Origin: Clostridia bacterium
Lineage (GTDB): Bacteria; Bacillota; Clostridia; Saccharofermentanales; Saccharofermentanaceae
Assembly: GCA_024403755.1 (NCBI GenBank)
Contig: JAKSRF010000004.1
Location: forward strand, 1 to 50,468
Length of the DNA stretch: 50,468 nt
Direction: 5' to 3'
Both the position numbers and the translations under genes were made by a program. Every line of letters starts with the position of its first letter. The stretch's first letter is position 1. This document shows positions 34,968 to 42,746 of this stretch, piece after piece. The notes under the pieces are model-generated. The model was given only the letters and a program-made list of their open reading frames with translations, was not told the DNA's origin and searched no databases.

Positions 34968-37061
34968 ATGAAAAGAACATATAGTCGTTTATTTAAAGTA
35001 ATAGTGTATTTTTTTGCCTGTATTACAACAGCCGTTGTTATTTTGAATGTTGCTTTGTTGACCTATCTGGCTTATCCGGGTGAAGATAAGGATATTATTT
35101 TTTATACGGCAAATGCAAACAGCATATATACTAACATCTGCACAAACATAATAAGCAATAATGTAGTTGATGTTTTGTATAACGCGAGAAAGAATGGGTT
35201 TGAGTCTCAGTGGTATAAGGCCATAGAAGAGATTGGTCTTAATTGTAAAATTGAGAGAATTTCTTATATAGACGGTGAAGAGAAAACCTATTCTAAATAT
35301 CAATCACCTAAATATGCAAAAAACGTTAATACATCATACTTGGACATAGGAAGCGACTACCTTTGTAAAAGAGAATTAGATGATTATTGGAAATGTATTA
35401 CGACAAGCGGAAAGTGTTATCCTGCAAATTCTGAAGCTAAAGCTGAATACAGAGTGTATTTTAATATTCCGTCTTCGAATGAAGTTGTCGGAACTCAATT
35501 TGAAGAATACTATGATTATGCATATACAACTGCTCGTTTTATCGGAAATTTCATAAGATACGGCATGGTTCTTCTGATTATCTCTTTTATATTTATGGTT
35601 ATAAGCCTTGTTTATACTTTTAAGGTGGCCGGAATAAGAGATAAAGAGAATAAAGTATATTTGAAATTCTGGGATAAAGTGCCTACGCTTATTGCAATAA
35701 CAGTATTTGTAATCGGATTTATCGCGTGGCTGACACTTTTTAAATTTATTGCCAATATCGGACTTGACGTATTTAATCACATAATAATTTTCTGTTGCCT
35801 TGCATTGGGATTGGCAATGTGTATAGTTGTAATGTGTGATTCTATGGCCATTCGTATTAAGAATAATTCGTTTTTTGTTTGGACAAATTGGTTTTTATCT
35901 TCGGTTTCTCTTTCGAAAAAGAAGATTGTTTTGTTTGTAATAGCGATATGGTCGCTTTTCTCGTTGGCTGAATTTATCAGTATATTTGCTTTTGACTTGG
36001 ATAAAACAGTGTGTATGGCAGTTTTCGGTATAATAAGATTGGTATCGGTGCTTATACTGATTGCATTGGCGGGACAGTTTAACAGAATAAAGGAAGGTAC
36101 CGAAAATATTGTAAACGGTAATATGGAATCCGTAATAGATACTTCAAATATGATTCCGTATTTTTTGGTTCATGCACAAAATATTAACAGTATCAATAAT
36201 GTTATATCTTCAGCCGTTGAAGATAAACTCAAGAGTGAGAAGATGCGAACAGAATTGATTACTAATGTATCACACGATATAAAAACACCGCTTACTTCAG
36301 TAATTAATTATACGGATTTAATTTCCAAGGAGATAAATGATAATCCGAAGATTGCTGATTATTGTGCTGTTTTGTCCAGACAATCAATAAAGCTTAAGAA
36401 ACTCATTGAGGATTTGATAGAAGCATCTAAGGCTTCTACCGGAAATATTGAAATGAATGTTACTCAGGTTGATGTAGGCGTGGTATTGTCGCAGGCATTG
36501 GGAGAATTTAATGACAGATTGTCACAATCTGAATTGGAAACCGTTGTAAATAACAGAGTTGAAGGTAAGATAAAGGCATTTGCCGATTCCCGTTATTTGT
36601 GGCGTGTATTTGATAATTTGCTGACAAATATATGCAAGTATTCTATGAAGGGTACAAGAGTTTATATTGATATCTACGAGGAAAATAATTTTGTCAGAAT
36701 TGCTTTTAAAAATATTTCATCTCGAAAATTGAATATGAGCAGTGATGAGTTACTCGAACGATTTGCCCGCGGTGATTCATCTCGTAATACAGAGGGAAGC
36801 GGTCTCGGTCTTCCGATAGCTCAGAGTCTTATTTTACTTATGGACGGAAAATTGATTCTGACAATAGACGGTGATTTATTCAGAGCAGAGGTATCTCTTA
36901 ATAAAGCTAAGGATTTATTTGTTCCTGAAGAAAAAGAAATTGTTTCTGTCTCGGAAGAAAACAATAACAGTGATGTTAACGTTGAGAAGACCTCACAAGC
37001 CAAGGAAAAGAGAAAAAGAAAATCAAAGAATCATATTAGGAAATCAGATTCTCTTACCTGA
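34968..37061 (+). CDS. Membrane sensor histidine kinase
   Basis: A 697-residue kinase. A first transmembrane helix (about 12-35) is followed by an external region of about 155 residues, then about six more hydrophobic helices between residues 195 and 365. That is more than the two of a classical sensor. HisKA has NVSHDIKTPLTS with phospho-acceptor His436, the N box is near LWRVFDNLLTNICKYS, and the G box is GSGLGLPIAQS. The tail of about 35 residues is strongly basic. It is co-transcribed with the preceding regulator. Confidence 0.93.
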   Translation: MKRTYSRLFKVIVYFFACITTAVVILNVALLTYLAYPGEDKDIIFYTANANSIYTNICTNIISNNVVDVLYNARKNGFESQWYKAIEEIGLNCKIERISYIDGEEKTYSKYQSPKYAKNVNTSYLDIGSDYLCKRELDDYWKCITTSGKCYPANSEAKAEYRVYFNIPSSNEVVGTQFEEYYDYAYTTARFIGNFIRYGMVLLIISFIFMVISLVYTFKVAGIRDKENKVYLKFWDKVPTLIAITVFVIGFIAWLTLFKFIANIGLDVFNHIIIFCCLALGLAMCIVVMCDSMAIRIKNNSFFVWTNWFLSSVSLSKKKIVLFVIAIWSLFSLAEFISIFAFDLDKTVCMAVFGIIRLVSVLILIALAGQFNRIKEGTENIVNGNMESVIDTSNMIPYFLVHAQNINSINNVISSAVEDKLKSEKMRTELITNVSHDIKTPLTSVINYTDLISKEINDNPKIADYCAVLSRQSIKLKKLIEDLIEASKASTGNIEMNVTQVDVGVVLSQALGEFNDRLSQSELETVVNNRVEGKIKAFADSRYLWRVFDNLLTNICKYSMKGTRVYIDIYEENNFVRIAFKNISSRKLNMSSDELLERFARGDSSRNTEGSGLGLPIAQSLILLMDGKLILTIDGDLFRAEVSLNKAKDLFVPEEKEIVSVSEENNNSDVNVEKTSQAKEKRKRKSKNHIRKSDSLT

Positions 37062-37070
37062 CATATTTCC

Positions 37071-37099
37071 TTGAAAATGTTATCTATTAAGTCTATAAT
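37071..37099 (+). promoter_or_regulatory. Promoter of metG-tatD
   Basis: TTGAAA (37071-37076) and TATAAT (37094-37099) are 17 bases apart. The leader is only about 30 bases, too short for a T-box. Confidence 0.85.
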
Positions 37100-37134
37100 A
37101 AGGCGTTACAAATATTAATTAAGGAGGGACGTTT

Positions 37135-39081
37135 ATGTCTGAGAAGAAACCTTATTACATTACAACGCCGATTTATTATCCATCCGGAAATCCACACATC
37201 GGTCATTGCTATACAACACTCGCTTGTGATGTTGTTGCAAGATTAAAACGAATGCAGGGTTATGATGTAATGTTCCTCACGGGTCTTGATGAGCATGGTC
37301 AGAAGATTGAGAAGAAGGCTGAAGAAGCAGGTATCACACCGCAGGCTTATGTAGATGAGATAGCTGCAAAATTTGTAAAGCTTTGGGAAACAATGGGCAT
37401 TACTTATGACAGATTTATCAGAACTACCGACAGTTACCATGTAGAGTCTGTACAGCACATTTTCGAAGAACTTTATAAAAAAGGTTACATATATAAGAGT
37501 GAGTACAAAGGTAAATATTGTACTCCTTGTGAATCTTTCTGGACGGAGAGTCAGTTGGTGAACGGTAAATGTCCTGACTGCGGAAGAGATGTTACGGATG
37601 CTTCCGAAGAAGCATATTTCTTTAAGTTGTCAGAATTCGCACCGAGACTTGAAGCTTTACTCTTGGATGAGGAGAAGAATTTCCTTGAGCCTAAATCAAG
37701 AGTAAATGAGATGATTAATAATTTCATTAAACCGGGTCTCCAGGACTTGTGCGTATCCAGAACAAGCTTTAAGTGGGGTATTCCTGTTACCTTTGATGAA
37801 GGACATATTGTTTATGTTTGGGTCGATGCTTTGTCAAACTATATCACTGCACTCGGCTATCAGAATGGTACGTATAATGATTTTGAAAAGTATTGGCCTG
37901 CTGATGTTCACGTAATGGCTAAGGAGATTGTCAGATTCCATACTCTTATCTGGCCTGCAATGCTTATGGCTTTGGATTTACCGTTGCCGAAGAAGGTTTA
38001 CGGTCATGGTTGGATTACATTCAGCGGCGGAAAGATGAGTAAGTCTTCCGGTAATGTTATCGATCCGTTTGTTCTTGTTGACAGATACGGAATTGACAGT
38101 ATCAGATATCATTTACTCAGAGAGATGCCGTTTGGTTCTGATATGCCTTATACGAATGAAGCTATGTTTAACAGAATAAACTGCGATCTTGCAAATGATT
38201 TGGGAAATCTTGTATCAAGAACAGTTGCAATGGTTGATAAGTATTTTGCAGGAACTCTTCTTGAAGAACAGCAGGTAATTGATTCTGACGAAGAACTCCT
38301 TGCTATGACTGATAAGCTTTATGATGCAGTTATTTCTGATTATGAGACACTCCATATATCAGACGGTCTTGAGAAGATTTTCAGAGTTATTGCACGTGCA
38401 AATAAGTTTATTGATGAGAATGAACCATGGAAGCTTGCAAAGGATGACAGCATGAAGGTAAGACTTTCTACCGTTCTTTATATTTTGCTTGATACAATAA
38501 GAAGATGCACAATCCTTCTGAGCCCTGTAATGCCGCATATTGCTCCTGAGATTTTTGAGCAGATCGGTGCTTGCGAGAAGTGTACTGCCCTCGAAGCAGC
38601 AAATGTTAGATTTGAACTCAAAAAGGATATTACGGTTAAGAAGGGAAGAGTTTTATTCCCTAGAATCGATATCGAGAAAGAGATTGCCGAACTTGAAGCT
38701 TTAAGCGCCGGAGAGAAGAAGGAAGAAGATGACGGTCAGCCTTTGGAACCACTGAAGGAAAATTGTGTTTTCGATGATTTTATGAAACTTGATTTAAGAG
38801 CAGGTAAGGTGCTTTCATGTGAGAAGGTAAAGAAATCCGACAAACTTCTTTGTTTCCAAATTGATGACGGCTTCGGCGGAAGGCAGATTCTCTCAGGAAT
38901 TGCTAAGTATTATGAACCGGAAGAATTGGTCGGAAAGATGATTGCTTTTGTAGCTAATTTCCCGGCACGTAAGATGATGGGGCTTGAGTCAAACGGTATG
39001 ATTTTGTCTTGTAAGTTCGGTGACGGTTATAAGGTTGTTGAGCTTGATCCGAATACCAAACCGGGCAGTGATATAGGCTGA
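37135..39081 (+). CDS. metG: Methionyl-tRNA synthetase
   Basis: A 648-residue class I synthetase. It has HIGH at 21-24, a zinc knuckle (CTPCESFW and CPDCGRD, about 124-150), and KMSKS at 300-304. The C-terminal tRNA-binding domain (about 545-648) starts FDDFMKLDLRAGKVLSCEKV, is of the EMAP-II/Trbp111 type and promotes dimerisation. It is full length. GGAGGG lies 7 bases before the ATG. tatD follows after one base, a pairing conserved in Firmicutes. Confidence 0.97.
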   Translation: MSEKKPYYITTPIYYPSGNPHIGHCYTTLACDVVARLKRMQGYDVMFLTGLDEHGQKIEKKAEEAGITPQAYVDEIAAKFVKLWETMGITYDRFIRTTDSYHVESVQHIFEELYKKGYIYKSEYKGKYCTPCESFWTESQLVNGKCPDCGRDVTDASEEAYFFKLSEFAPRLEALLLDEEKNFLEPKSRVNEMINNFIKPGLQDLCVSRTSFKWGIPVTFDEGHIVYVWVDALSNYITALGYQNGTYNDFEKYWPADVHVMAKEIVRFHTLIWPAMLMALDLPLPKKVYGHGWITFSGGKMSKSSGNVIDPFVLVDRYGIDSIRYHLLREMPFGSDMPYTNEAMFNRINCDLANDLGNLVSRTVAMVDKYFAGTLLEEQQVIDSDEELLAMTDKLYDAVISDYETLHISDGLEKIFRVIARANKFIDENEPWKLAKDDSMKVRLSTVLYILLDTIRRCTILLSPVMPHIAPEIFEQIGACEKCTALEAANVRFELKKDITVKKGRVLFPRIDIEKEIAELEALSAGEKKEEDDGQPLEPLKENCVFDDFMKLDLRAGKVLSCEKVKKSDKLLCFQIDDGFGGRQILSGIAKYYEPEELVGKMIAFVANFPARKMMGLESNGMILSCKFGDGYKVVELDPNTKPGSDIG

Positions 39082-39082
39082 T

Positions 39083-39946
39083 ATGAGAGAAGTACAGTAT
39101 TCGATTTTTGGTGAAGAATTCGAGACGGGCGTGTTTGATACACACGCCCATCTTTATGATAAACGTTTTGTTGAAGAGCAGAGAATGCCCGAGAGTATTT
39201 TGGAACGTGCGCATTTGTCCGGAATAGATAAGGTGCTGATTCCGGCTGACAGCATAGAAACTTCCAAGGCTGCAGTGGATTATGTGGCAAAATACGATGG
39301 GACAGCTTCAACAGAACTTTTCTGTGCAGTCGGTGTTCATCCGCACGAGGCTAAGGATTATGACAATACGAGTGAAGAATTTCTTTATTCCGAGTTGAAT
39401 TCCGACAAAAAAAGCCGAGATAAAGTAGTTGCCTTGGGAGAAATCGGGTTGGATTACCATTATGACTTTTCTCCGAGAGATGTTCAGATTGAAGTTTTTA
39501 AGCGACAACTTCTTATTGCGTATGAAGCAAAGAAACCGATTATTCTTCATGAACGTGAGGCTACCGGAGATTGTCTCAGCATACTGAAAGAGTTATATAA
39601 CGGCGGAAACCTTTACAGTAATCCGGGTGTGTGTCATTGCTGTTCAATGTCAAAGGAAGCTTCTGAAGAATTAATAAAGATGGGATTCTATTTGGGTTTT
39701 GACGGACCGCTGACTTTTAAGAATAACCGTAAGACGGCAGAAACATTAATAAACTGTCCTTTAGAAAGAGTGGTAATTGAGACAGACAGTCCCTATCTTA
39801 CACCTGAACCTAATCGTGGTATAATTAATGAGCCTGCACATGTAGTATATGTGTTAAATAGGATTGCAGAAGTAATTGCAACGGATGTTAACAAAGTCGC
39901 AGGGCAGATATACAAAAATTCTCTTGAGCTTTTTGAGCTATCTTGA
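39083..39946 (+). CDS. tatD: TatD-family metal-dependent DNase
   Basis: A 287-residue TIM-barrel hydrolase. Metal ligands are seen in FDTHAHL, GEIGLDY (Glu), ILHER (His), the VCHCCSM region and ETDSPYL (Asp). It is longer than E. coli TatD at the N-terminus by about 15 residues. The usual assignment is a 3'-5' exonuclease or deoxyribonuclease. It sits directly after metG. Confidence 0.94.
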   Translation: MREVQYSIFGEEFETGVFDTHAHLYDKRFVEEQRMPESILERAHLSGIDKVLIPADSIETSKAAVDYVAKYDGTASTELFCAVGVHPHEAKDYDNTSEEFLYSELNSDKKSRDKVVALGEIGLDYHYDFSPRDVQIEVFKRQLLIAYEAKKPIILHEREATGDCLSILKELYNGGNLYSNPGVCHCCSMSKEASEELIKMGFYLGFDGPLTFKNNRKTAETLINCPLERVVIETDSPYLTPEPNRGIINEPAHVVYVLNRIAEVIATDVNKVAGQIYKNSLELFELS

Positions 39947-39961
39947 ATATCGGAGGTTAAT

Positions 39962-40420
39962 ATGGGAAAAAGAGATAAGATAATGATTATCATTACCGCT
40001 CTTCTTGTGATTTTGTTGGCTTTTGGCTTGTTTTATGACAGAAGCAAGGCGCTTATTGAGCGAACAACACCATTTGAATTGGGAGAGCGTAAAATAGTTG
40101 CAATTGATAAGCAAGGAATGATGTTTTATCGTCGCGGTTATCAGGCTAAGATAGAAATCGACGAAGAGACGGCCAATTACTGTGTGGAATTTTTATCCCA
40201 ATATTACGGCTGCGAAGGAGTTTTGTTGGATAGCTTGGAATATGGCACACAGTTGTACGATGAAATGAGTAAGGAGAATATTCATCCTGTACCGGATCTT
40301 GATACGAGTTTATGGATTTTGGCTATGAGTGATAATGAAAACAGTAAGTATCAGATATCATATATTATTGATTATGAGGTAAATCAAAAAATGTATTTGT
40401 ATATTTATTTTAACAGGTGA
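39962..40420 (+). CDS. Small membrane-anchored protein of unknown function
   Basis: A 152-residue protein. Residues 1-6 are basic, residues 7-24 form one hydrophobic helix, and the remaining 125 residues are soluble, probably mixed alpha/beta, and outside the cell. No family recognised. GGAGGT precedes the ATG by 4 bases, and it follows tatD by 15 bases, so it is probably the last gene of the metG unit. A terminator-like hairpin follows. Confidence 0.65.
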   Translation: MGKRDKIMIIITALLVILLAFGLFYDRSKALIERTTPFELGERKIVAIDKQGMMFYRRGYQAKIEIDEETANYCVEFLSQYYGCEGVLLDSLEYGTQLYDEMSKENIHPVPDLDTSLWILAMSDNENSKYQISYIIDYEVNQKMYLYIYFNR

Positions 40421-40458
40421 TGCTGTTTTCCGTATAAATAACAGAAATTACAAATCAT

Positions 40459-40502
40459 GGCTGTCTTGAGAGATTATGTGCTTTCGGGACAGCCTTTATT
40501 TT
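40459..40502 (+). terminator. Terminator downstream of the metG-tatD unit
   Basis: A 7-bp stem GGCTGTC/GACAGCC, extended by four weaker pairs, is followed by TTTATTTT. Confidence 0.75.
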
Positions 40503-40563
40503 GCAGTTTGTTGCTTACTGAATTATTGATTCAAAGGGAGTGAAAAATTCCTTAAAAACAATA

Positions 40564-40580
40564 TTGACATTCTTTGACTT
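40564..40580 (-). promoter_or_regulatory. CtsR operator 1
   Basis: On the minus strand the sequence AGTCAAAGAATGTCAA is a pair of heptads with a 3-base spacer, matching the CtsR box (RGTCAAA-N3-RGTCAAA) except at the last positions. It overlaps the -35 box, so binding should block RNA polymerase. Confidence 0.85.
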
Positions 40581-40592
40581 TTACTGCATAAT
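40564..40592 (+). promoter_or_regulatory. Promoter of the ctsR-mcsA-mcsB-clpC operon
   Basis: A perfect TTGACA (40564-40569) and CATAAT (40587-40592) have a 17-base spacer. CtsR boxes cover the -35/spacer region and the start region. Confidence 0.9.
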
Positions 40593-40597
40593 CTAAA

Positions 40598-40620
40598 TGT
40601 CAAAGAAAATCAAAGTCAAA
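40598..40620 (+). promoter_or_regulatory. CtsR operator 2
   Basis: TGTCAAA-GAA-AATCAAA, followed by a third overlapping heptad AGTCAAA, lies at the expected transcription start. It has the same heptad spacing as operator 1 but the opposite orientation. Confidence 0.82.
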
Positions 40621-40663
40621 AATGATTTGATTTTTTACTTCTATGAAGGAAGGGGTTGTTTCT

Positions 40664-41131
40664 ATGTCTACAATGGTTGACATTATTGAAATGTTAATAA
40701 AAGATATGATTGACGAGAACGGCGGAGAGGCAAGAATTAATCGTTCCTATCTTGCGGAGCAGGTCAGTTGTGTTCCGTCGCAGATAACGTATGTTGTTAA
40801 AACAAGATTCTCGTCTGACAACGGTTATATCGTTGAGAGTAAAAGAGGCGGCGGCGGTCAGATAATGATCAGAAGGTTGTCCCCGCTTACACAGAGTGAG
40901 TATTTGATGCAGATGTATAACAATATAGATTCACGACTTACTCAACAACAGGCAAGAGTGGTTATTGAGAATTCAATAAGAGCCGGTGCCTTGTCTCTCA
41001 GAGAAGGAAATGCTTTGCTTTCTTCTATCTCGGACAACGCATTGGAGAAGGTAGATGCGGGACATAAGACGATGGTAAGATCGGATATTCTTAAGAATGC
41101 ATTAATCGGATATATGATGAATGACAGATAA
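40664..41131 (+). CDS. ctsR: Transcriptional repressor CtsR
   Basis: A 155-residue repressor of clp genes. The N-terminal winged helix has CVPSQITYVVKTRF, and the glycine-rich wing ESKRGGGGQI senses heat and carries the Arg that McsB phosphorylates in Bacillus-type systems. The C-terminal dimerisation domain is helical. The start at 40664 follows GAAGGAAGGGG by about 9 bases; an in-frame ATG at 40643 precedes that site. Two CtsR boxes in its own promoter indicate autoregulation. Confidence 0.95.
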   Translation: MSTMVDIIEMLIKDMIDENGGEARINRSYLAEQVSCVPSQITYVVKTRFSSDNGYIVESKRGGGGQIMIRRLSPLTQSEYLMQMYNNIDSRLTQQQARVVIENSIRAGALSLREGNALLSSISDNALEKVDAGHKTMVRSDILKNALIGYMMNDR

Positions 41132-41144
41132 CGGAGGGATATAT

Positions 41145-41714
41145 ATGAGTGGTTTTTTTGATAATGATGAAAGTGGTTTTTTCAGTATAAGCAGTATCTC
41201 ATTCGGAGACAATGTGTACAGAAGTGTAAAGTATTCTACGACTGTTATGCCGGAGTTACAGATGCCGAATGATAACCTGACTTGTCCGAGATGCGGAACA
41301 ACTATACATAATGTGCAGAAAAACAGACGCTTGGGTTGCATAAATTGTTATACGGTTTTTGAAGGGCAAATAGCTAAGCTTATTAAGCTTACACAGCCTG
41401 ATACAGCATATTTAGGACGAACAAAAGGCAGAGACGGAATTGATGTAATGGAAATAAACAGTGAGGAAGACATCTCAGAGAATGTTGTCAATCGAACTAC
41501 TGAGACTGAAGTTCCTTCACAGAGTCAGGCTGTAAGCGATAATTCTTCCAAGGAGATAAGTAATGAAGAGAAGCTTGATAAATTGCGTAAGGCAGATTTG
41601 GGTATGCTTTCAGATGCTGAGATAGAGAAGAATATGAAGTTTGCCGCAAGTCAGCGTGATTACGTATTAGCCGGAAGACTTAAAGAAGAATTAAAGAGCA
41701 GAAAGGGCAATTAA
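41145..41714 (+). CDS. mcsA: McsA-like protein with one zinc finger and a UVR motif
   Basis: A 189-residue protein between ctsR and the mcsB homologue. It keeps the second McsA zinc finger, CPRCG and GCINCYTVF (the latter matching the FGCSECY segment of McsA), and a C-terminal UVR-like helix pair (DYVLAGRLKEELKSR). The first McsA finger (two CxxC at the N-terminus) is missing; residues 1-45 are Phe/Ser/Asp-rich instead. A Ser/Glu-rich linker lies between the finger and the UVR motif. GGAGGG precedes the ATG at 41145. McsA normally activates McsB. Confidence 0.82.
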   Translation: MSGFFDNDESGFFSISSISFGDNVYRSVKYSTTVMPELQMPNDNLTCPRCGTTIHNVQKNRRLGCINCYTVFEGQIAKLIKLTQPDTAYLGRTKGRDGIDVMEINSEEDISENVVNRTTETEVPSQSQAVSDNSSKEISNEEKLDKLRKADLGMLSDAEIEKNMKFAASQRDYVLAGRLKEELKSRKGN

Positions 41715-41715
41715 T

Positions 41716-42729
41716 ATGAGTAAAATGCCTGTTAAACAGAATGATGTAATATTAAGTACCAAGATTACCGTTTCGCGTAATTTAGACGGATTAAAGTTTC
41801 CGATAAAATTGGATGCTTCCGGTAAAAGTGAAGTAATAAAAGAGGTCAGAGACGTTTTGGCGGAGTATCCGATTCATTTTGAAGAAGTTGTACCTAAATA
41901 TGATAAGCTCAATAATGAGCTATACAGTAAGAAAATAGTTGACAGACAGTTCTACGAAGCCAATCAGGGTATAGCGCTTTTTGTGTCTGATGACCATGAA
42001 CTCAGTGTTTTGGTAAATGACGGAGAGCATATTAAGATTCAATGTGTTCTTCCGGGCATGGATACTCAGAACTGCTTTGTTAAGGCTAATAAACTTGCTG
42101 TTTTTCTCGAAAATAAGATGAATATCTCTTATACCGAAAGTCTTGGTTTTCTGACATCTGATATTGAGAAAATCGGCTTGGGAATGAATGTTACATTTCT
42201 GGCGGTTATACCGGGACTTCTTGATAAGAATGGTATTGTTGGTTTAAGTAATATTTTCGAGGAAAACTATTGTAAACTTATACCTTTTGATAATAAGGAT
42301 AAAAGTAATCCGCTGTATTTTCTTGAAAGCAGAGCAAATCTTGGTATAGATGAGAATACACTTCTTAAGATATCGGACAATTTGGCAGCTCAGTTTGCTG
42401 CCAAGGAACGTAAGGCTCGCTGTGAGTATCTTAAAGCCGGTGAAGAAATAATAGAAAACTACAAAAATGATTATTATTGCGGATACGGTATTTTAAAATA
42501 CGGCACACTTTTCTCTCGTAAGGATATAGTGAATTCAATCAGTATATTCTACATAGTTCAGACGGCACAGCCTGTTAATGATGAGACCTTTCTTTCTTGG
42601 GAACAACTGAAATTGCTTGTTTCAGAGTGTGTTATGTCCATTCTGGCTTTGGGAACAGAGGAATTTAACGTGCTTGAGTGTCGTAAGAAGATTGCAGTAC
42701 TGGTTAAACAGATATTGGATAAAGAGTAG
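41716..42729 (+). CDS. mcsB: McsB homologue, probable pseudo-arginine-kinase
   Basis: A 337-residue phosphagen-kinase-fold protein, recognised by DVILSTKITVSRN, HIKIQCVLPG, GFLTS and ESRANLG and by its place between mcsA and clpC. Active-site residues have changed: SSRIRLARN became STKITVSRN, NEEDH became NDGEH (residues 101-105, catalytic Glu lost), CPTNxGTGxRAS became DIEKIGLGMNVT (Cys to Asp149, Arg lost), and the GEGS loop is gone. Arginine phosphorylation is therefore unlikely. A binding or scaffold role with McsA and ClpC is inferred. It begins 1 base after the mcsA-like gene. Confidence 0.85.
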   Translation: MSKMPVKQNDVILSTKITVSRNLDGLKFPIKLDASGKSEVIKEVRDVLAEYPIHFEEVVPKYDKLNNELYSKKIVDRQFYEANQGIALFVSDDHELSVLVNDGEHIKIQCVLPGMDTQNCFVKANKLAVFLENKMNISYTESLGFLTSDIEKIGLGMNVTFLAVIPGLLDKNGIVGLSNIFEENYCKLIPFDNKDKSNPLYFLESRANLGIDENTLLKISDNLAAQFAAKERKARCEYLKAGEEIIENYKNDYYCGYGILKYGTLFSRKDIVNSISIFYIVQTAQPVNDETFLSWEQLKLLVSECVMSILALGTEEFNVLECRKKIAVLVKQILDKE

Positions 42730-42746
42730 AAAAGGAGATAGATAAA

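Noticed and set aside
37062-37134. T-box leader before metG
   Set aside because: The promoter lies at 37071-37099, which leaves only about 30 bases of leader.
41716-42729. Annotating the McsB homologue as an active protein arginine kinase
   Set aside because: The Glu, Cys and Arg active-site positions are replaced, so only the fold and context support the name.
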